This document shows, piece by piece, positions 1 through 7,509 of a stretch of DNA of 64,000 nucleotides. Below the pieces are notes generated by a model that worked only from the letters and a program-made list of their open reading frames with translations, made no database searches and had not been told where the DNA came from. Each line of letters begins with the position of its first letter. The first letter of the stretch is position 1. The DNA lies in the NCBI RefSeq assembly GCF_002072175.1, contig NZ_MVIV01000008.1:18664-82663 (forward strand), given 5' to 3'. The position numbers were made by a program, and so were the translations under genes. This stretch comes from Actinomyces gaoshouyii. Lineage in GTDB: Bacteria; Actinomycetota; Actinomycetes; Actinomycetales; Actinomycetaceae.

Positions 1-1
1 C

Positions 2-280
2 CACCTCGGCGCCTCAGGCGCCATGTCCACAAGCAGATGGATCCGTTCAGGCGCTTCCTGGTATCACGTGGGGGACAGCGGCGCGATGTCCACCGGCTGG
101 CTGAAGGACGGGACCACCTGGTACTACCTCGACGACTCCGGTGCGATGCGGGCCAACAGCTGGCTCTACCAGGGCGGCACCTGGTACTACCTCACCGGTT
201 CCGGATCCCTGGCCACGGGCAGGGTCATGATCGACCGCGTAGCACACTCCTTCTCCCCCTCGGGCGCCTGGCTCGGCTAG
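2..280 (+). CDS. cell-wall-binding repeat protein, C-terminal part (cut by window edge)
   Basis: The reading frame is open from the window edge, so only the last 92 residues are seen. They are about four copies of a 20-residue repeat with the pattern GW-x5-TWYYL-x2-SGAM, the aromatic/glycine motif of choline-binding-type cell-wall repeats. Such repeats hold secreted proteins on the wall through teichoic or other glycan ligands; the ligand in actinobacteria is not established. The protein ends in SPSGAWLG, matching the closing repeat (ANGAWLGY) of the glucosaminidase at 1729, so the two are paralogues. Any catalytic domain would lie upstream, outside the window. Confidence 0.8.
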   Translation, partial: HLGASGAMSTSRWIRSGASWYHVGDSGAMSTGWLKDGTTWYYLDDSGAMRANSWLYQGGTWYYLTGSGSLATGRVMIDRVAHSFSPSGAWLG

Positions 281-383
281 GGCCCACGACGCTGGGGCGG
301 CGGGCCCGGCGCCTGCGGGGCTGTCTTCCGGCGCGAGGGACGCGGTACCGTGGCCTCAGTGGAGAACCCCTACAGGAGATCTC

Positions 384-1556
384 ATGACCGTCCTTGATCC
401 GATGTCGTGCACCCCTGCCGACCTCGCGAACCCTGCGATCACCCAAATGGATCTCGCCCGGATCGCCCAGTTCCGCCCGGATCTGCATCCGCTCGTGCGC
501 AAGCACCCGGCCTGCTACCCGGAGCTCGCCGTGTGGATCGAGCAGCGGGCCGCCCTCCTGGAGTCCGAGGCGGCCGAGCAGTCGACCGCGGAGCGGGCGG
601 TGTCGGACGACGGCGCCGCGGCAGATTCCACGTGGGCCTCCGCCGCATCGGCAACGGCCTCGGAACCGTCGTCGCGCTCAGCCTCAGGCGCTGCCTCGGC
701 GTCGGCGGACGACACGGCGACCCCGGTCGGCAATATCGTCTCACCCGCCGTCGTCTCGGTGCATTCGGCCCGCTCGGCGCACTCCGCCCCCGAGATCATC
801 CCGCCCGCGTCCGCCCCGGAGATCATCACCGCGGTTCCGGGCATGGAGGTCCCCGCCGCCTCTGAGCCCACTGCCCCCGCGGCGGCAATGCCCGGCGCCC
901 CCGGCAGTGGTGAGGCGCCGTCGGGCCCCAGTGCCGATCCCGTCAGGAGCAGCGCGCCCCGGACGTCACCTGAACCTCTTATCCCCGCCTTCGCTGTGCC
1001 CTCGGGGGGCGACCAGCCCGCCTCAGAGAGGTCCTTCCCACGGGACGAGAACGGGGCCGCCTCCCTCTGGCGCCGCCTCCTGCTGTACGCCGTGCCGGTC
1101 CTGTCCATCCTGTGCCTCGTCTCGACCTTCCTGCCAATCGTCACCATCACCTTCGACACTGGGACCTGGTCGTTCAACTACTGGAACGGGGACGGCCTCC
1201 AAGAGGCGCTCATGCTCCTGGCGGTCTTCATCATCGCGACCGGCATCGCCCTCGCCGCGATCATCACCCCGCAGCGGTCTCGGCTAATCCTCACGGGGAT
1301 CGCGAGCACCGTATCCGCCCTCCTGGCGGTCAGCGACGGCTTCCGGAACATCATCCGATTCTCCGGGGACGCACCGGACCTGGAGGGGGCCACGGGCGCC
1401 TCCGTCGGCTCTGGCGCGATCCTCCTGGCGGTCAGCGGCGCGATCCTCCTGCTCATCTCGGTCCTCCACCTCACCTTCGCGGTGCGGGACGAGCCGGATG
1501 CGTGGGCGGGCGGGGGCGATCAGCCCTCGCCGTACCAGCAGCAGGGCCTCTCGTAG
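384..1556 (+). CDS. membrane protein with N-terminal LRV-like domain and Ala/Ser/Pro-rich linker
   Basis: A 390-residue protein with three parts. Residues 1-62 are compact and contain DLARIAQFRPDLHPLV, then HPACYPELAVWI, a pattern I associate with the variant leucine-rich-repeat (LRV) modules common in actinobacterial proteins of unknown function. Residues 65-228 are a long Ala/Ser/Pro-rich linker, probably disordered. Four hydrophobic segments follow (about 232-255, 274-294, 300-316, 344-367), giving a C-terminal four-helix membrane domain with a short hydrophilic tail. The ATG at 384 has AGGAG 8 bases upstream. A perfect CGGTACCG palindrome at 343-350 lies just before the gene. Function unknown; the domain order suggests a cytoplasmic adaptor tethered to the membrane. 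Confidence 0.75.
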   Translation: MTVLDPMSCTPADLANPAITQMDLARIAQFRPDLHPLVRKHPACYPELAVWIEQRAALLESEAAEQSTAERAVSDDGAAADSTWASAASATASEPSSRSASGAASASADDTATPVGNIVSPAVVSVHSARSAHSAPEIIPPASAPEIITAVPGMEVPAASEPTAPAAAMPGAPGSGEAPSGPSADPVRSSAPRTSPEPLIPAFAVPSGGDQPASERSFPRDENGAASLWRRLLLYAVPVLSILCLVSTFLPIVTITFDTGTWSFNYWNGDGLQEALMLLAVFIIATGIALAAIITPQRSRLILTGIASTVSALLAVSDGFRNIIRFSGDAPDLEGATGASVGSGAILLAVSGAILLLISVLHLTFAVRDEPDAWAGGGDQPSPYQQQGLS

Positions 1557-1576
1557 GCCCTTTTCGCGCAACAGAT

Positions 1577-1612
1577 ATCGGCCCCGTCTCCTCCAAGCGA
1601 GACGGGGCCGAT
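1577..1612 (+). terminator. strong hairpin after the LRV-like membrane protein
   Basis: Perfect 14-bp stem (arms 1577-1590 and 1599-1612) with an 8-base loop, 20 bases after the stop codon. No T-run follows, as is common for GC-rich actinobacterial terminators. Confidence 0.7.
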
Positions 1613-1728
1613 GTCGTCGTCCACAGGGCTGCCTGAGCGCACAGGGAATCCATTGACATAATAGATCTCACCCATCCCTGGAGTCGCATCTGTCCCACGC
1701 TTGTGCTCCTCGACTCGAAAGGCCCTTC

Positions 1729-2841
1729 ATGCCGTCCCGCACCCTCTCATCGGCCGCATCGTTGACCCTCGCCGTCACAGCGCTCGGCGGTATCGCCATT
1801 CCCGCCAGCACGGCCGTCGCCGCGCCACCCGCCGCCGTTGCCCACGCGCGGGCCACCGGATGGGTTGCGAGGGGCGGCCAGTGGTACCACTTCGGTCTCA
1901 ATGGGGCGAGGACGCTCGGCTGGCTGTTCGACGGCGGGCGCTGGTACTACCTCACCGGCTCGGGCGCCATGGCCACCGGCTGGGTGAAGGACGGCGGGCA
2001 CTGGTACTACCTCACCGGTTCCGGTGCCATGGCCACCGGCTGGCTGAAGGAGGGGACCACCTGGTACTACCTCACCGGTTCCGGTGCCATGGCCACCGGC
2101 TGGCTGTTCGACGGCGGGCACTGGTACCACCTCGCCCCCACCTCGGGCGCGATGACCACCGGCTGGCTGAAGGAGGGGACCACCTGGTACTACCTCTACG
2201 GCTCGGGGGCGATGGCCACGGGCACCGTGCCCGTCGACGGGCGCTCCTCTCGCTTCGCCGCCAATGGCGCATGGCTGGGCTATGCCGACTTGACCCCGGT
2301 GCTCACCGCGCCGTCATCGAGCCGGGAGGCACTCATCTCCTCGATGGCGAGCGCCTACCGCTCCTCCGGCAGTCCCTACCCGTCGTCGGCGCTCAGCGCT
2401 GGGGGCGCGCCCACGATCGAGGCGTTTGCGGGGATCATCTACGACGAGGCGACGTCGGAGGGGGTGAGCCCCGAACTGCTGTTCTGCCAGGTGATGAAGG
2501 AGACCGCCTGGCTGCGCTTCGGCGGCGATGTGAGCATCGGCCAGTTCAACTTCGGGGGTCTGGGGGCCACGGGCGGCGGTGTCCGCGGCGCCTCCTTCGC
2601 GGACGTGAGGACCGGCCTACGCGCCCAGGTACAGCATCTGCGCGCCTACGCCGATTCCTCCGTTTCAGCGTCCTCGCTCGCTCACCCGGTGGTGGACCCG
2701 CGATTCTCCTATGTGCGCAAGGGCACCGCACCGTACGTGCAATACCTGGGGATCAAGGAGAACCCAGCCCGCGTCGGCTGGGCGACCGACCCCGGCTACG
2801 GCACGAGCCTGGCGGAGATGATGCGCGCCTACTTCGGCTGA
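1729..2841 (+). CDS. secreted cell-wall-binding glucosaminidase-family hydrolase
   Basis: A 370-residue exported protein. Residues 1-32 form a signal peptide ending near TAVAAP. Residues 43-183 carry about seven 20-residue wall-binding repeats (GW-x2-GG-x-WYYLTGSGAMAT). Residues 205-370 are a mannosyl-glycoprotein endo-beta-N-acetylglucosaminidase-like (PF01832-type) domain, recognised by LLFCQVMKETAWLRFGG and SIGQFNFGGLGATGGG; Glu258 is the likely catalytic acid. Known members cleave the glycan strand of peptidoglycan during separation or autolysis. The order repeats-then-enzyme resembles pneumococcal LytB. Start ATG is preceded by AAAGG. It neighbours two other proteins with the same repeats (1-280 and 5095-5994). 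Family call is firm; the bond cleaved is inferred. Confidence 0.85.
   Translation: MPSRTLSSAASLTLAVTALGGIAIPASTAVAAPPAAVAHARATGWVARGGQWYHFGLNGARTLGWLFDGGRWYYLTGSGAMATGWVKDGGHWYYLTGSGAMATGWLKEGTTWYYLTGSGAMATGWLFDGGHWYHLAPTSGAMTTGWLKEGTTWYYLYGSGAMATGTVPVDGRSSRFAANGAWLGYADLTPVLTAPSSSREALISSMASAYRSSGSPYPSSALSAGGAPTIEAFAGIIYDEATSEGVSPELLFCQVMKETAWLRFGGDVSIGQFNFGGLGATGGGVRGASFADVRTGLRAQVQHLRAYADSSVSASSLAHPVVDPRFSYVRKGTAPYVQYLGIKENPARVGWATDPGYGTSLAEMMRAYFG
1921..2223 (+). repeat. 60-bp tandem repeats inside the glucosaminidase gene
   Basis: Five consecutive units at 1921, 1981, 2041, 2101 and 2164; all are 60 bp except the fourth, which is 63 bp through an extra codon. Two unit types alternate at their 5' ends: one encodes WLFDGG, the other WLKEGTT or WVKDGG. 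The 3' halves are nearly identical in DNA. The unit length is a multiple of three, so copy-number change keeps the frame. Confidence 0.9.
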
Positions 2842-2966
2842 TCGCCCCGGCGCCACCCGTCGGCCTGCGTCATCCAGCGGGACCGACGGGGCGCGACGCG
2901 GGAGCGGAGCACGATGGGCCCCGGTGGCACTGATCGACATGGCGTGCTCCTGGGGCGGTGACGAAC

Positions 2967-2978
2967 AACGGTACCGTT
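2967..2978. promoter_or_regulatory. perfect palindrome AACGGTACCGTT before the TPR gene
   Basis: A 12-bp perfect palindrome 41 bases before the ATG of the TPR gene. It could be an operator, or its TACCGT could be an actinobacterial -10 box (TANNNT). No convincing -35 was seen. Confidence 0.35.
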
Positions 2979-3019
2979 CACTGCGGTGGCCCATCACCTG
3001 AGAGAGGAGCAGTATCCCC

Positions 3020-3631
3020 ATGAGCACGCATATGCACGGGGGTGCGCAGAATCCAGCGCCCGGCGAGGGGTACGACGACGGCGCCGCTCTTGTCGACGCG
3101 CTGCGCGATGCGACGGCGGCCGGTCGCCCGCAGGAGGCGATCGCGCTCGCGGGCGCCGTCGCCGAGCTGTCCCGCGAGCTGGGGCCGGAGGATCACCGGG
3201 TGCTGGGCGCGCGCTTCCATCTGGCCCGGGCCCACCGCGCGGCTGGGGATCCGGCCTCGGCGGTGACGCTGCTGGAGCAGGTAGTCGCCGGGACCGAGAG
3301 GCTGCTCGGAGCGGAAGCTCCCCAGTCGCTCACCGCCCGCAGCGCCCTGGCCGGCGCCTGCGCGGACGCGGGTCGGGCGCGCGAGGCGGTGGTTCTCCAT
3401 GAGCGGATCGTCGACGACGCCGCAGGGATACTGGGCCGAAGGCATCCCGATGCGCTGTCGGCGCGGAACAATCTCGCCCGGGCTTGCGAGGCGGCCGGTG
3501 ACATTCCTCGGGCGCGCTCCCTGGACGAGGCGCTGGTGAGCGACGCCGAGGCCGTGCTCGACGCCGCCCACCCGTACCTCACCTTGTTCCGCCGCAACCG
3601 TGATCGGCTGAGGTCCAGTGCTCAGAGGTAG
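3020..3631 (+). CDS. tetratricopeptide-repeat protein
   Basis: A 203-residue soluble protein without signal peptide or membrane segment. From about residue 22 on it is built of TPR-like helical pairs of the kinesin-light-chain/TPR_12 type: RELGPEDHRVLGARFHLARAHRAAGD, RLLGAEAPQSLTARSALAGA and ILGRRHPDALSARNNLARACEAAGD (quoted in parts). The repeating L-G-x-x-HP-x-x-L pattern and A-x-A-G-D turns are diagnostic. TPRs bind other proteins, so this is probably an adaptor; nothing names the partner. The ATG at 3020 has GAGGAG upstream. The stop codon overlaps the convergent ddh gene by 10 bp. Confidence 0.75.
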   Translation: MSTHMHGGAQNPAPGEGYDDGAALVDALRDATAAGRPQEAIALAGAVAELSRELGPEDHRVLGARFHLARAHRAAGDPASAVTLLEQVVAGTERLLGAEAPQSLTARSALAGACADAGRAREAVVLHERIVDDAAGILGRRHPDALSARNNLARACEAAGDIPRARSLDEALVSDAEAVLDAAHPYLTLFRRNRDRLRSSAQR

Positions 3632-4593
3632 TAGGCGCGGAGCTCGGCGGGGTCCTTCGGGGACAAGTCGGCGAGGGTGACGTCGAAGACGGTGCGCGCG
3701 CCGGTCTGGCCGCGTGCGGCCATGCGGGCGGCGGCGCGGCCCATGGCGGACACGACGGAGCCGGTGAATTCGGGGTTGGAGTCGAGAGCAAGTTCGAAGG
3801 TGATGCGCTCGGCCACGCCATCGGAGGTCCGGCCGCGGCGGATGACGGTGCCGCCGTGCGGAATGCCGGCGTGCTTGGCGGCCATCTCCTGCTCGGAGAT
3901 GAAGGTGACGGTGGTGTCGTAGTCGGCGAAATAGTTGGGCATCTCGACGATCTCCTTCTCGATGCGAGCGAGATCAGCGCCCTCGGCGGCCACCACGTAG
4001 CAGTCGCGGCGGTGCATGGAGCGGGTGGTGAGCTCGACGTCCTCACCGGCCTTGACGGCGTCGACGGTCTCGGCGACCGGCAGCGTGTACTGGCGGGCGT
4101 CGAGCACGCCCTCGATGCGGCGCACGGCGTCGGAGTGGCCCTGGGAGACGCCGGGGCCCCAGAAGGTGGTGGTGGTGCCGTCGGGGAGGACCGAGTCCCC
4201 CAGGACGCGCAGCATGGAGAACAGGCCCGGGTCCCAGCCCGTGGAGATGATGGCGAGGTGTCCGGAGGCCTTCGCTGCGGCGTCGACGGAAGCGAAGTAG
4301 CTGGGGATCTCGGCGTGGGTGTCGAAGGAGTCGACGGTGGTGAAGTGAGCGGCCGCGGCGGGGCCCTGCTCGGCGAGGTCGGTGGCCGAGCCCCCGCAGT
4401 TGAGGCAGACGTCCACCTTGTCCGCCCAGGCGGGCATGTCGTCGATGCGGGCGACGGGGGCGCCCTGGGTGGTGACCGAGGCGGGATCGCGGCGGGTGAA
4501 GACGACGACGAGCTCCATGTCCTCGCTCTTCGAGATGGCCTGCTCCGCGCCCCGCCCGAGGTTGCCGTATCCGTTGATCGCGACCCTGATCAT
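3622..4593 (-). CDS. ddh: meso-diaminopimelate D-dehydrogenase
   Basis: A 323-residue NADP-dependent enzyme catalysing reversible amination of tetrahydrodipicolinate to meso-2,6-diaminopimelate in one step, bypassing the succinylase or acetylase branch of lysine/DAP synthesis. The N-terminal Rossmann motif is GYGNLGRGAE (about residues 8-17). Family hallmarks follow: VFTRRDP, VCLNCGGSATD, VDSFDTHAEIP, STGWDPGLFS and WGPGVSQGHSDA. Length matches the family (about 320-326). It supplies DAP for lysine or peptidoglycan. It stands alone on the minus strand, with 501 bp of structured non-coding DNA upstream, and overlaps the convergent TPR gene by 10 bp at its 3' end. Confidence 0.95.
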   Translation of the reverse strand: MIRVAINGYGNLGRGAEQAISKSEDMELVVVFTRRDPASVTTQGAPVARIDDMPAWADKVDVCLNCGGSATDLAEQGPAAAAHFTTVDSFDTHAEIPSYFASVDAAAKASGHLAIISTGWDPGLFSMLRVLGDSVLPDGTTTTFWGPGVSQGHSDAVRRIEGVLDARQYTLPVAETVDAVKAGEDVELTTRSMHRRDCYVVAAEGADLARIEKEIVEMPNYFADYDTTVTFISEQEMAAKHAGIPHGGTVIRRGRTSDGVAERITFELALDSNPEFTGSVVSAMGRAAARMAARGQTGARTVFDVTLADLSPKDPAELRAYYL

Positions 4594-5094
4594 GAGTCCC
4601 CCTAGGAGTTCGTCGTGCCGTCCCTTGGCGTTCGGGCCACGGCTCGGGCAGGGGCCCGGCCGGGGACCGCAGAAGAGTAGGCATCAGTCATATGTCCAGC
4701 GCATGACGATCGCTCTGCGGACGCCGGCGGTCCGATGGCGCGGCCCCAGCCCGGCGTTACCGTCTCAGCCCGCAGATACCGTCTCATCCTTGCAGTTTGA
4801 GGGCGCAAGGACGGGACGAGACGGTACCTGCGGTTCGGTCGGCTCCATGCGCACGGGCCCCGCCGGATGGCGGTGACCGTGTAGGGGGACGCACGATCCC
4901 GGGCGAGGTCGGCACCGGCAAGAGTCCTCCCTGGCCATGCGGATCGCCCCATGGGGGGTGCCGTACACTCCCCATGAGAGCTCTCATCCTTGCATTCCCC
5001 TCCCTGATTTCCCAAGGCACGGTCAAGATTCCGGCTCTTACCCGCATGCTCCGCCATCAGAGGCGGCGCACGGGCCACCATATGGAGGAATCCC
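4594..5094. other. 501-bp non-coding region with hairpin, direct repeats and palindromes
   Basis: This divergent interval lies between ddh and the sunset-domain protein, and no gene is apparent. It holds a long imperfect hairpin at 4771-4832 (15-bp outer stem with one mismatch, asymmetric internal loop, 6-bp inner stem). TACCGTCTC occurs twice direct (4758 and 4778) and once inverted within the hairpin. The 13-mer TCTCATCCTTGCA occurs at 4782-4794 and again at 4982-4994. There is a 14-bp palindrome ATGAGAGCTCTCAT at 4974-4987 and a 10-bp palindrome CCCCATGGGG at 4947-4956. These could be operators or a small structured RNA. Confidence 0.5.
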
Positions 5095-5994
5095 ATGAAT
5101 CACCTTCGTCGATCGGCTATCGGGGCGATCTCCGCGCTCTCACTGCTGGGATTGGCCATTCCAGCAGCAGCCGCGGATGAGGCCCCCTCCCCCAGTCCCT
5201 CTCCCGCAGTCGTTGCGACGGCGTCGCCCACCGCGATCCGGATGACGGCGCCTCAGCCCGCGCCCGCACCGCTAGCCTGGGCGGGTTGGGTGCGAAGCGG
5301 TGGCAAGTGGTACTTCTACGAGGCGGGCGCGCCCAAGAGGGGGTGGATCGCCCCGGACGGCTTCTGGTACTACCTGATGCCCGACGGCGCGATGGCGACC
5401 GGCTGGGCGCACGATGGCAAGGCCTGGTACTACTTCGATTCCACGGGCGCGATGCAGTACGGCAGGTGGCTGGAGTCGGGCGGCGCCTGGTACTACCTGC
5501 TCCCGTCCGGGAGGATGGCAGCCCATCAGTGGGTCGCACAGGGCGGTACCTGGTACTACCTGAAGGCGGATGGAACGATGGCGACCGGCTGGGCCCAGGA
5601 CGGAGGCTCCTGGTACCACTTCACGCCGACCGGCGCGATGGAGAGAGGGACGTGGATCAGCTCGGGGAGCAACTGGTACTACCTGACGGCGTCGGGCGCG
5701 ATGGCGACGAGCATGTGGGTGGGCGACTACTACCTGAAGGCGGATGGAACGATGGCGACCGGCTGGGCCCAGGACGGCGCCACATGGTACCGCTTCAGCG
5801 GGAATGGACGACTGGCGAGCCGCTACAACCCGGGGACGTACACGTGCCCGAGTTGGGCGCCGATCAAGGGCAATCGCGAGTCGACGATCTATCACCGCCC
5901 CGGTCAGCGCTTCTACGACCAAACGAAGGCCGAGGAGTGCTTCGTCAGCGGCGCTGACGCGGAGAACGCCGGGTACCGCGCCGCGAAGATCTGA
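5095..5994 (+). CDS. secreted cell-wall-binding repeat protein with C-terminal sunset-type domain
   Basis: A 299-residue exported protein. The signal peptide spans about residues 1-27 (LSLLGLAIPAAAA) and is followed by a Pro/Ser-rich stretch. Residues 60-245 carry about nine wall-binding repeats (GWA-x2-G-x-WYY). The last 50 residues contain CPSWAPIKGN, STIYHRPGQRFYD and AEECFVSGADAENAGYRAAK, the pattern of the small sunset domain found at the ends of many Gram-positive extracellular proteins; its activity is uncertain. One repeat is shortened (WVGDYYLKADG), losing its central Trp. The start has GGAGG 7 bases upstream. No hydrolase domain is present, so it may be structural or bind a ligand. 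Confidence 0.85.
   Translation: MNHLRRSAIGAISALSLLGLAIPAAAADEAPSPSPSPAVVATASPTAIRMTAPQPAPAPLAWAGWVRSGGKWYFYEAGAPKRGWIAPDGFWYYLMPDGAMATGWAHDGKAWYYFDSTGAMQYGRWLESGGAWYYLLPSGRMAAHQWVAQGGTWYYLKADGTMATGWAQDGGSWYHFTPTGAMERGTWISSGSNWYYLTASGAMATSMWVGDYYLKADGTMATGWAQDGATWYRFSGNGRLASRYNPGTYTCPSWAPIKGNRESTIYHRPGQRFYDQTKAEECFVSGADAENAGYRAAKI
5555..5777 (+). repeat. 49-bp exact duplication inside the sunset-domain protein gene
   Basis: Positions 5555-5603 and 5729-5777 are identical for 49 bases, 174 bp (58 codons) apart. Both encode YYLKADGTMATGWAQDG. The second copy sits after a repeat that has lost residues, pointing to recent unequal recombination or gene conversion. Confidence 0.85.
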
Positions 5995-6062
5995 TCCCCC
6001 GCATCGAAGGAGGCCGCCGGGCACGGCGCATGAGCGGCCCATCCCCGCACCGGGGAGGGAGG

Positions 6063-6106
6063 AGGGAATGGGGGCGCGGGACAGCAGTTCCGCGCCCCCA
6101 TTCCCT
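6063..6106 (+). terminator. 17-bp perfect hairpin after the sunset-domain gene
   Basis: Arms 6063-6079 and 6090-6106 pair perfectly around a 10-base loop. It lies 68 bases after the stop of the plus-strand gene and 170 bases after the end of minus-strand ychF, so it may serve both directions. There is no T-run. Nothing else is evident in 5995-6275. Confidence 0.65.
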
Positions 6107-6275
6107 GACCGATCGGCCGGTGGCGGCTGCCGTCACCTCGGTCCTCACTTGATCGTTGCGCCGGCAGCCGCGGGACCGCCTCGCGAAGCGGTCCCGCTCA
6201 GCCGACGCGCCCCGTCAGCGCATCGGGCCCTCTCATCGGGGTTCCCGGCCAGTGGTTCCAGCGCGGAGGCGTCCC

Positions 6276-7376
6276 CTACACGTTGAACCGGAACTCCACG
6301 ACGTCGCCGTCGGCCATGATGTAGTCCTTGCCCTCCATGCGGACTCTTCCAGCGGCGCGGGCCTCGGCCACGGAGCCGTACTCCATGAGATCGTCGAAGG
6401 AGACGATCTCCGCCTTGATGAAGCCGCGCTCGAAATCCGTGTGGATGACGCCTGCCGCCTGGGGTGCCGTCGCCCCCTTGCGGATCGTCCAGGCGCGGGC
6501 CTCCTTCGGCCCCGCCGTCAAATAGGTTTGCAGGCCCAGGGTGTCGAAACCGACCCGCGCCAGCTTGTCCAGGCCGGACTCCTCCTGCCCGTTCTCGTGC
6601 AGCATCTCCGCGGCCTCCTCGGGGTCCAACTCCACGAGCTCGGCCTCGAACTGCGCGTCCAAGAAAATCGCCTCCGCGGGCGCCGCCATCGCCCGGAGCT
6701 CGGCCTGGCGGGCCTCGTCGGCCAGCCCGGCATCATCCATGTTGAACACGTAGATGACCGGCTTGGTGGTCATGAGCTGGAAGGAACGAAGCGTCCCCTC
6801 ATCCACGCCCATCTTCTCCGCGGCGCCCGAGGCCACGGCGGCGGACAGCATCGTCCCCTCCCCCAGGATCGCCAGCGCTGCCTTCGCCGTCTCCAGCACC
6901 ACCGGGTCCGTCTTCCTGCCGCGCACCTCCTTCTCCAGGCGCGGGACAGCCTTCTCAAGGGTCTGGATATCGGCCAGCACGAGCTCGGTAACGATCGTCT
7001 CGATATCCGAGGCCGGGTCCACCTCGCCATCCACGTGCACGACGTCCGGGTCCTCGAAGGCCCGCGTCACCATGCAGATCGCGTCCGCCTCCCGGATATT
7101 CGCCAGGAACTGGTTGCCCAGCCCCTCCCCCTCGCTCGCGCCGCGCACGATCCCGGCGATATCCACGAAGGAGACCGTCGCCGGGACCTCCCGCTCGCTG
7201 TGGAACAGCTCCGCCAGGCGCCCCAGTCGCTCATCGGGCAGGGGGACGACGCCGACGTTCGGCTCGATCGTCGCGAAGGGGTAGTTGGCGGCCAGGACGG
7301 TCGCGCGGGTCAGGGCGTTGAACAGGGTGGACTTGCCGACGTTGGGCAGTCCGACGATTCCGATAGTGAGTGCCAC
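6276..7376 (-). CDS. ychF: redox-regulated ribosome-binding ATPase/GTPase YchF
   Basis: A 366-residue Obg-family P-loop protein, the usual length (about 363). The Walker A motif GLPNVGKST is at residues 8-16, followed by NYPFATIEPNVG, DIAGIVRGASEGEGLGNQFL and the NMDDAG region that replaces the NKxD specificity motif, which is why YchF binds ATP as well as GTP. The C-terminal TGS domain ends in MADGDVVEFRFNV. YchF binds the ribosome and is tied to translation and oxidative-stress responses. The start is GTG at 7376 (reading VALTIGIVG). It appears monocistronic. Confidence 0.95.
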   Translation of the reverse strand: MALTIGIVGLPNVGKSTLFNALTRATVLAANYPFATIEPNVGVVPLPDERLGRLAELFHSEREVPATVSFVDIAGIVRGASEGEGLGNQFLANIREADAICMVTRAFEDPDVVHVDGEVDPASDIETIVTELVLADIQTLEKAVPRLEKEVRGRKTDPVVLETAKAALAILGEGTMLSAAVASGAAEKMGVDEGTLRSFQLMTTKPVIYVFNMDDAGLADEARQAELRAMAAPAEAIFLDAQFEAELVELDPEEAAEMLHENGQEESGLDKLARVGFDTLGLQTYLTAGPKEARAWTIRKGATAPQAAGVIHTDFERGFIKAEIVSFDDLMEYGSVAEARAAGRVRMEGKDYIMADGDVVEFRFNV

Positions 7377-7509
7377 GCGCCGAGTCTAAACGCGCCCGCT
7401 GATGCGCTCGCGCCACGAGCGCCCAACGCCCGCGGCCCGCCGTCCCCATCCCGCACCGGCGAGGGCGCCATCGCAGGTCCTGCCGGGGCCCGGAGGGGAG
7501 CGCCTGCCC

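Noticed and set aside
1651..1675. A promoter at TTGACA (1653-1658) upstream of the glucosaminidase
   Set aside because: No acceptable -10 box lies 16-18 bases downstream.
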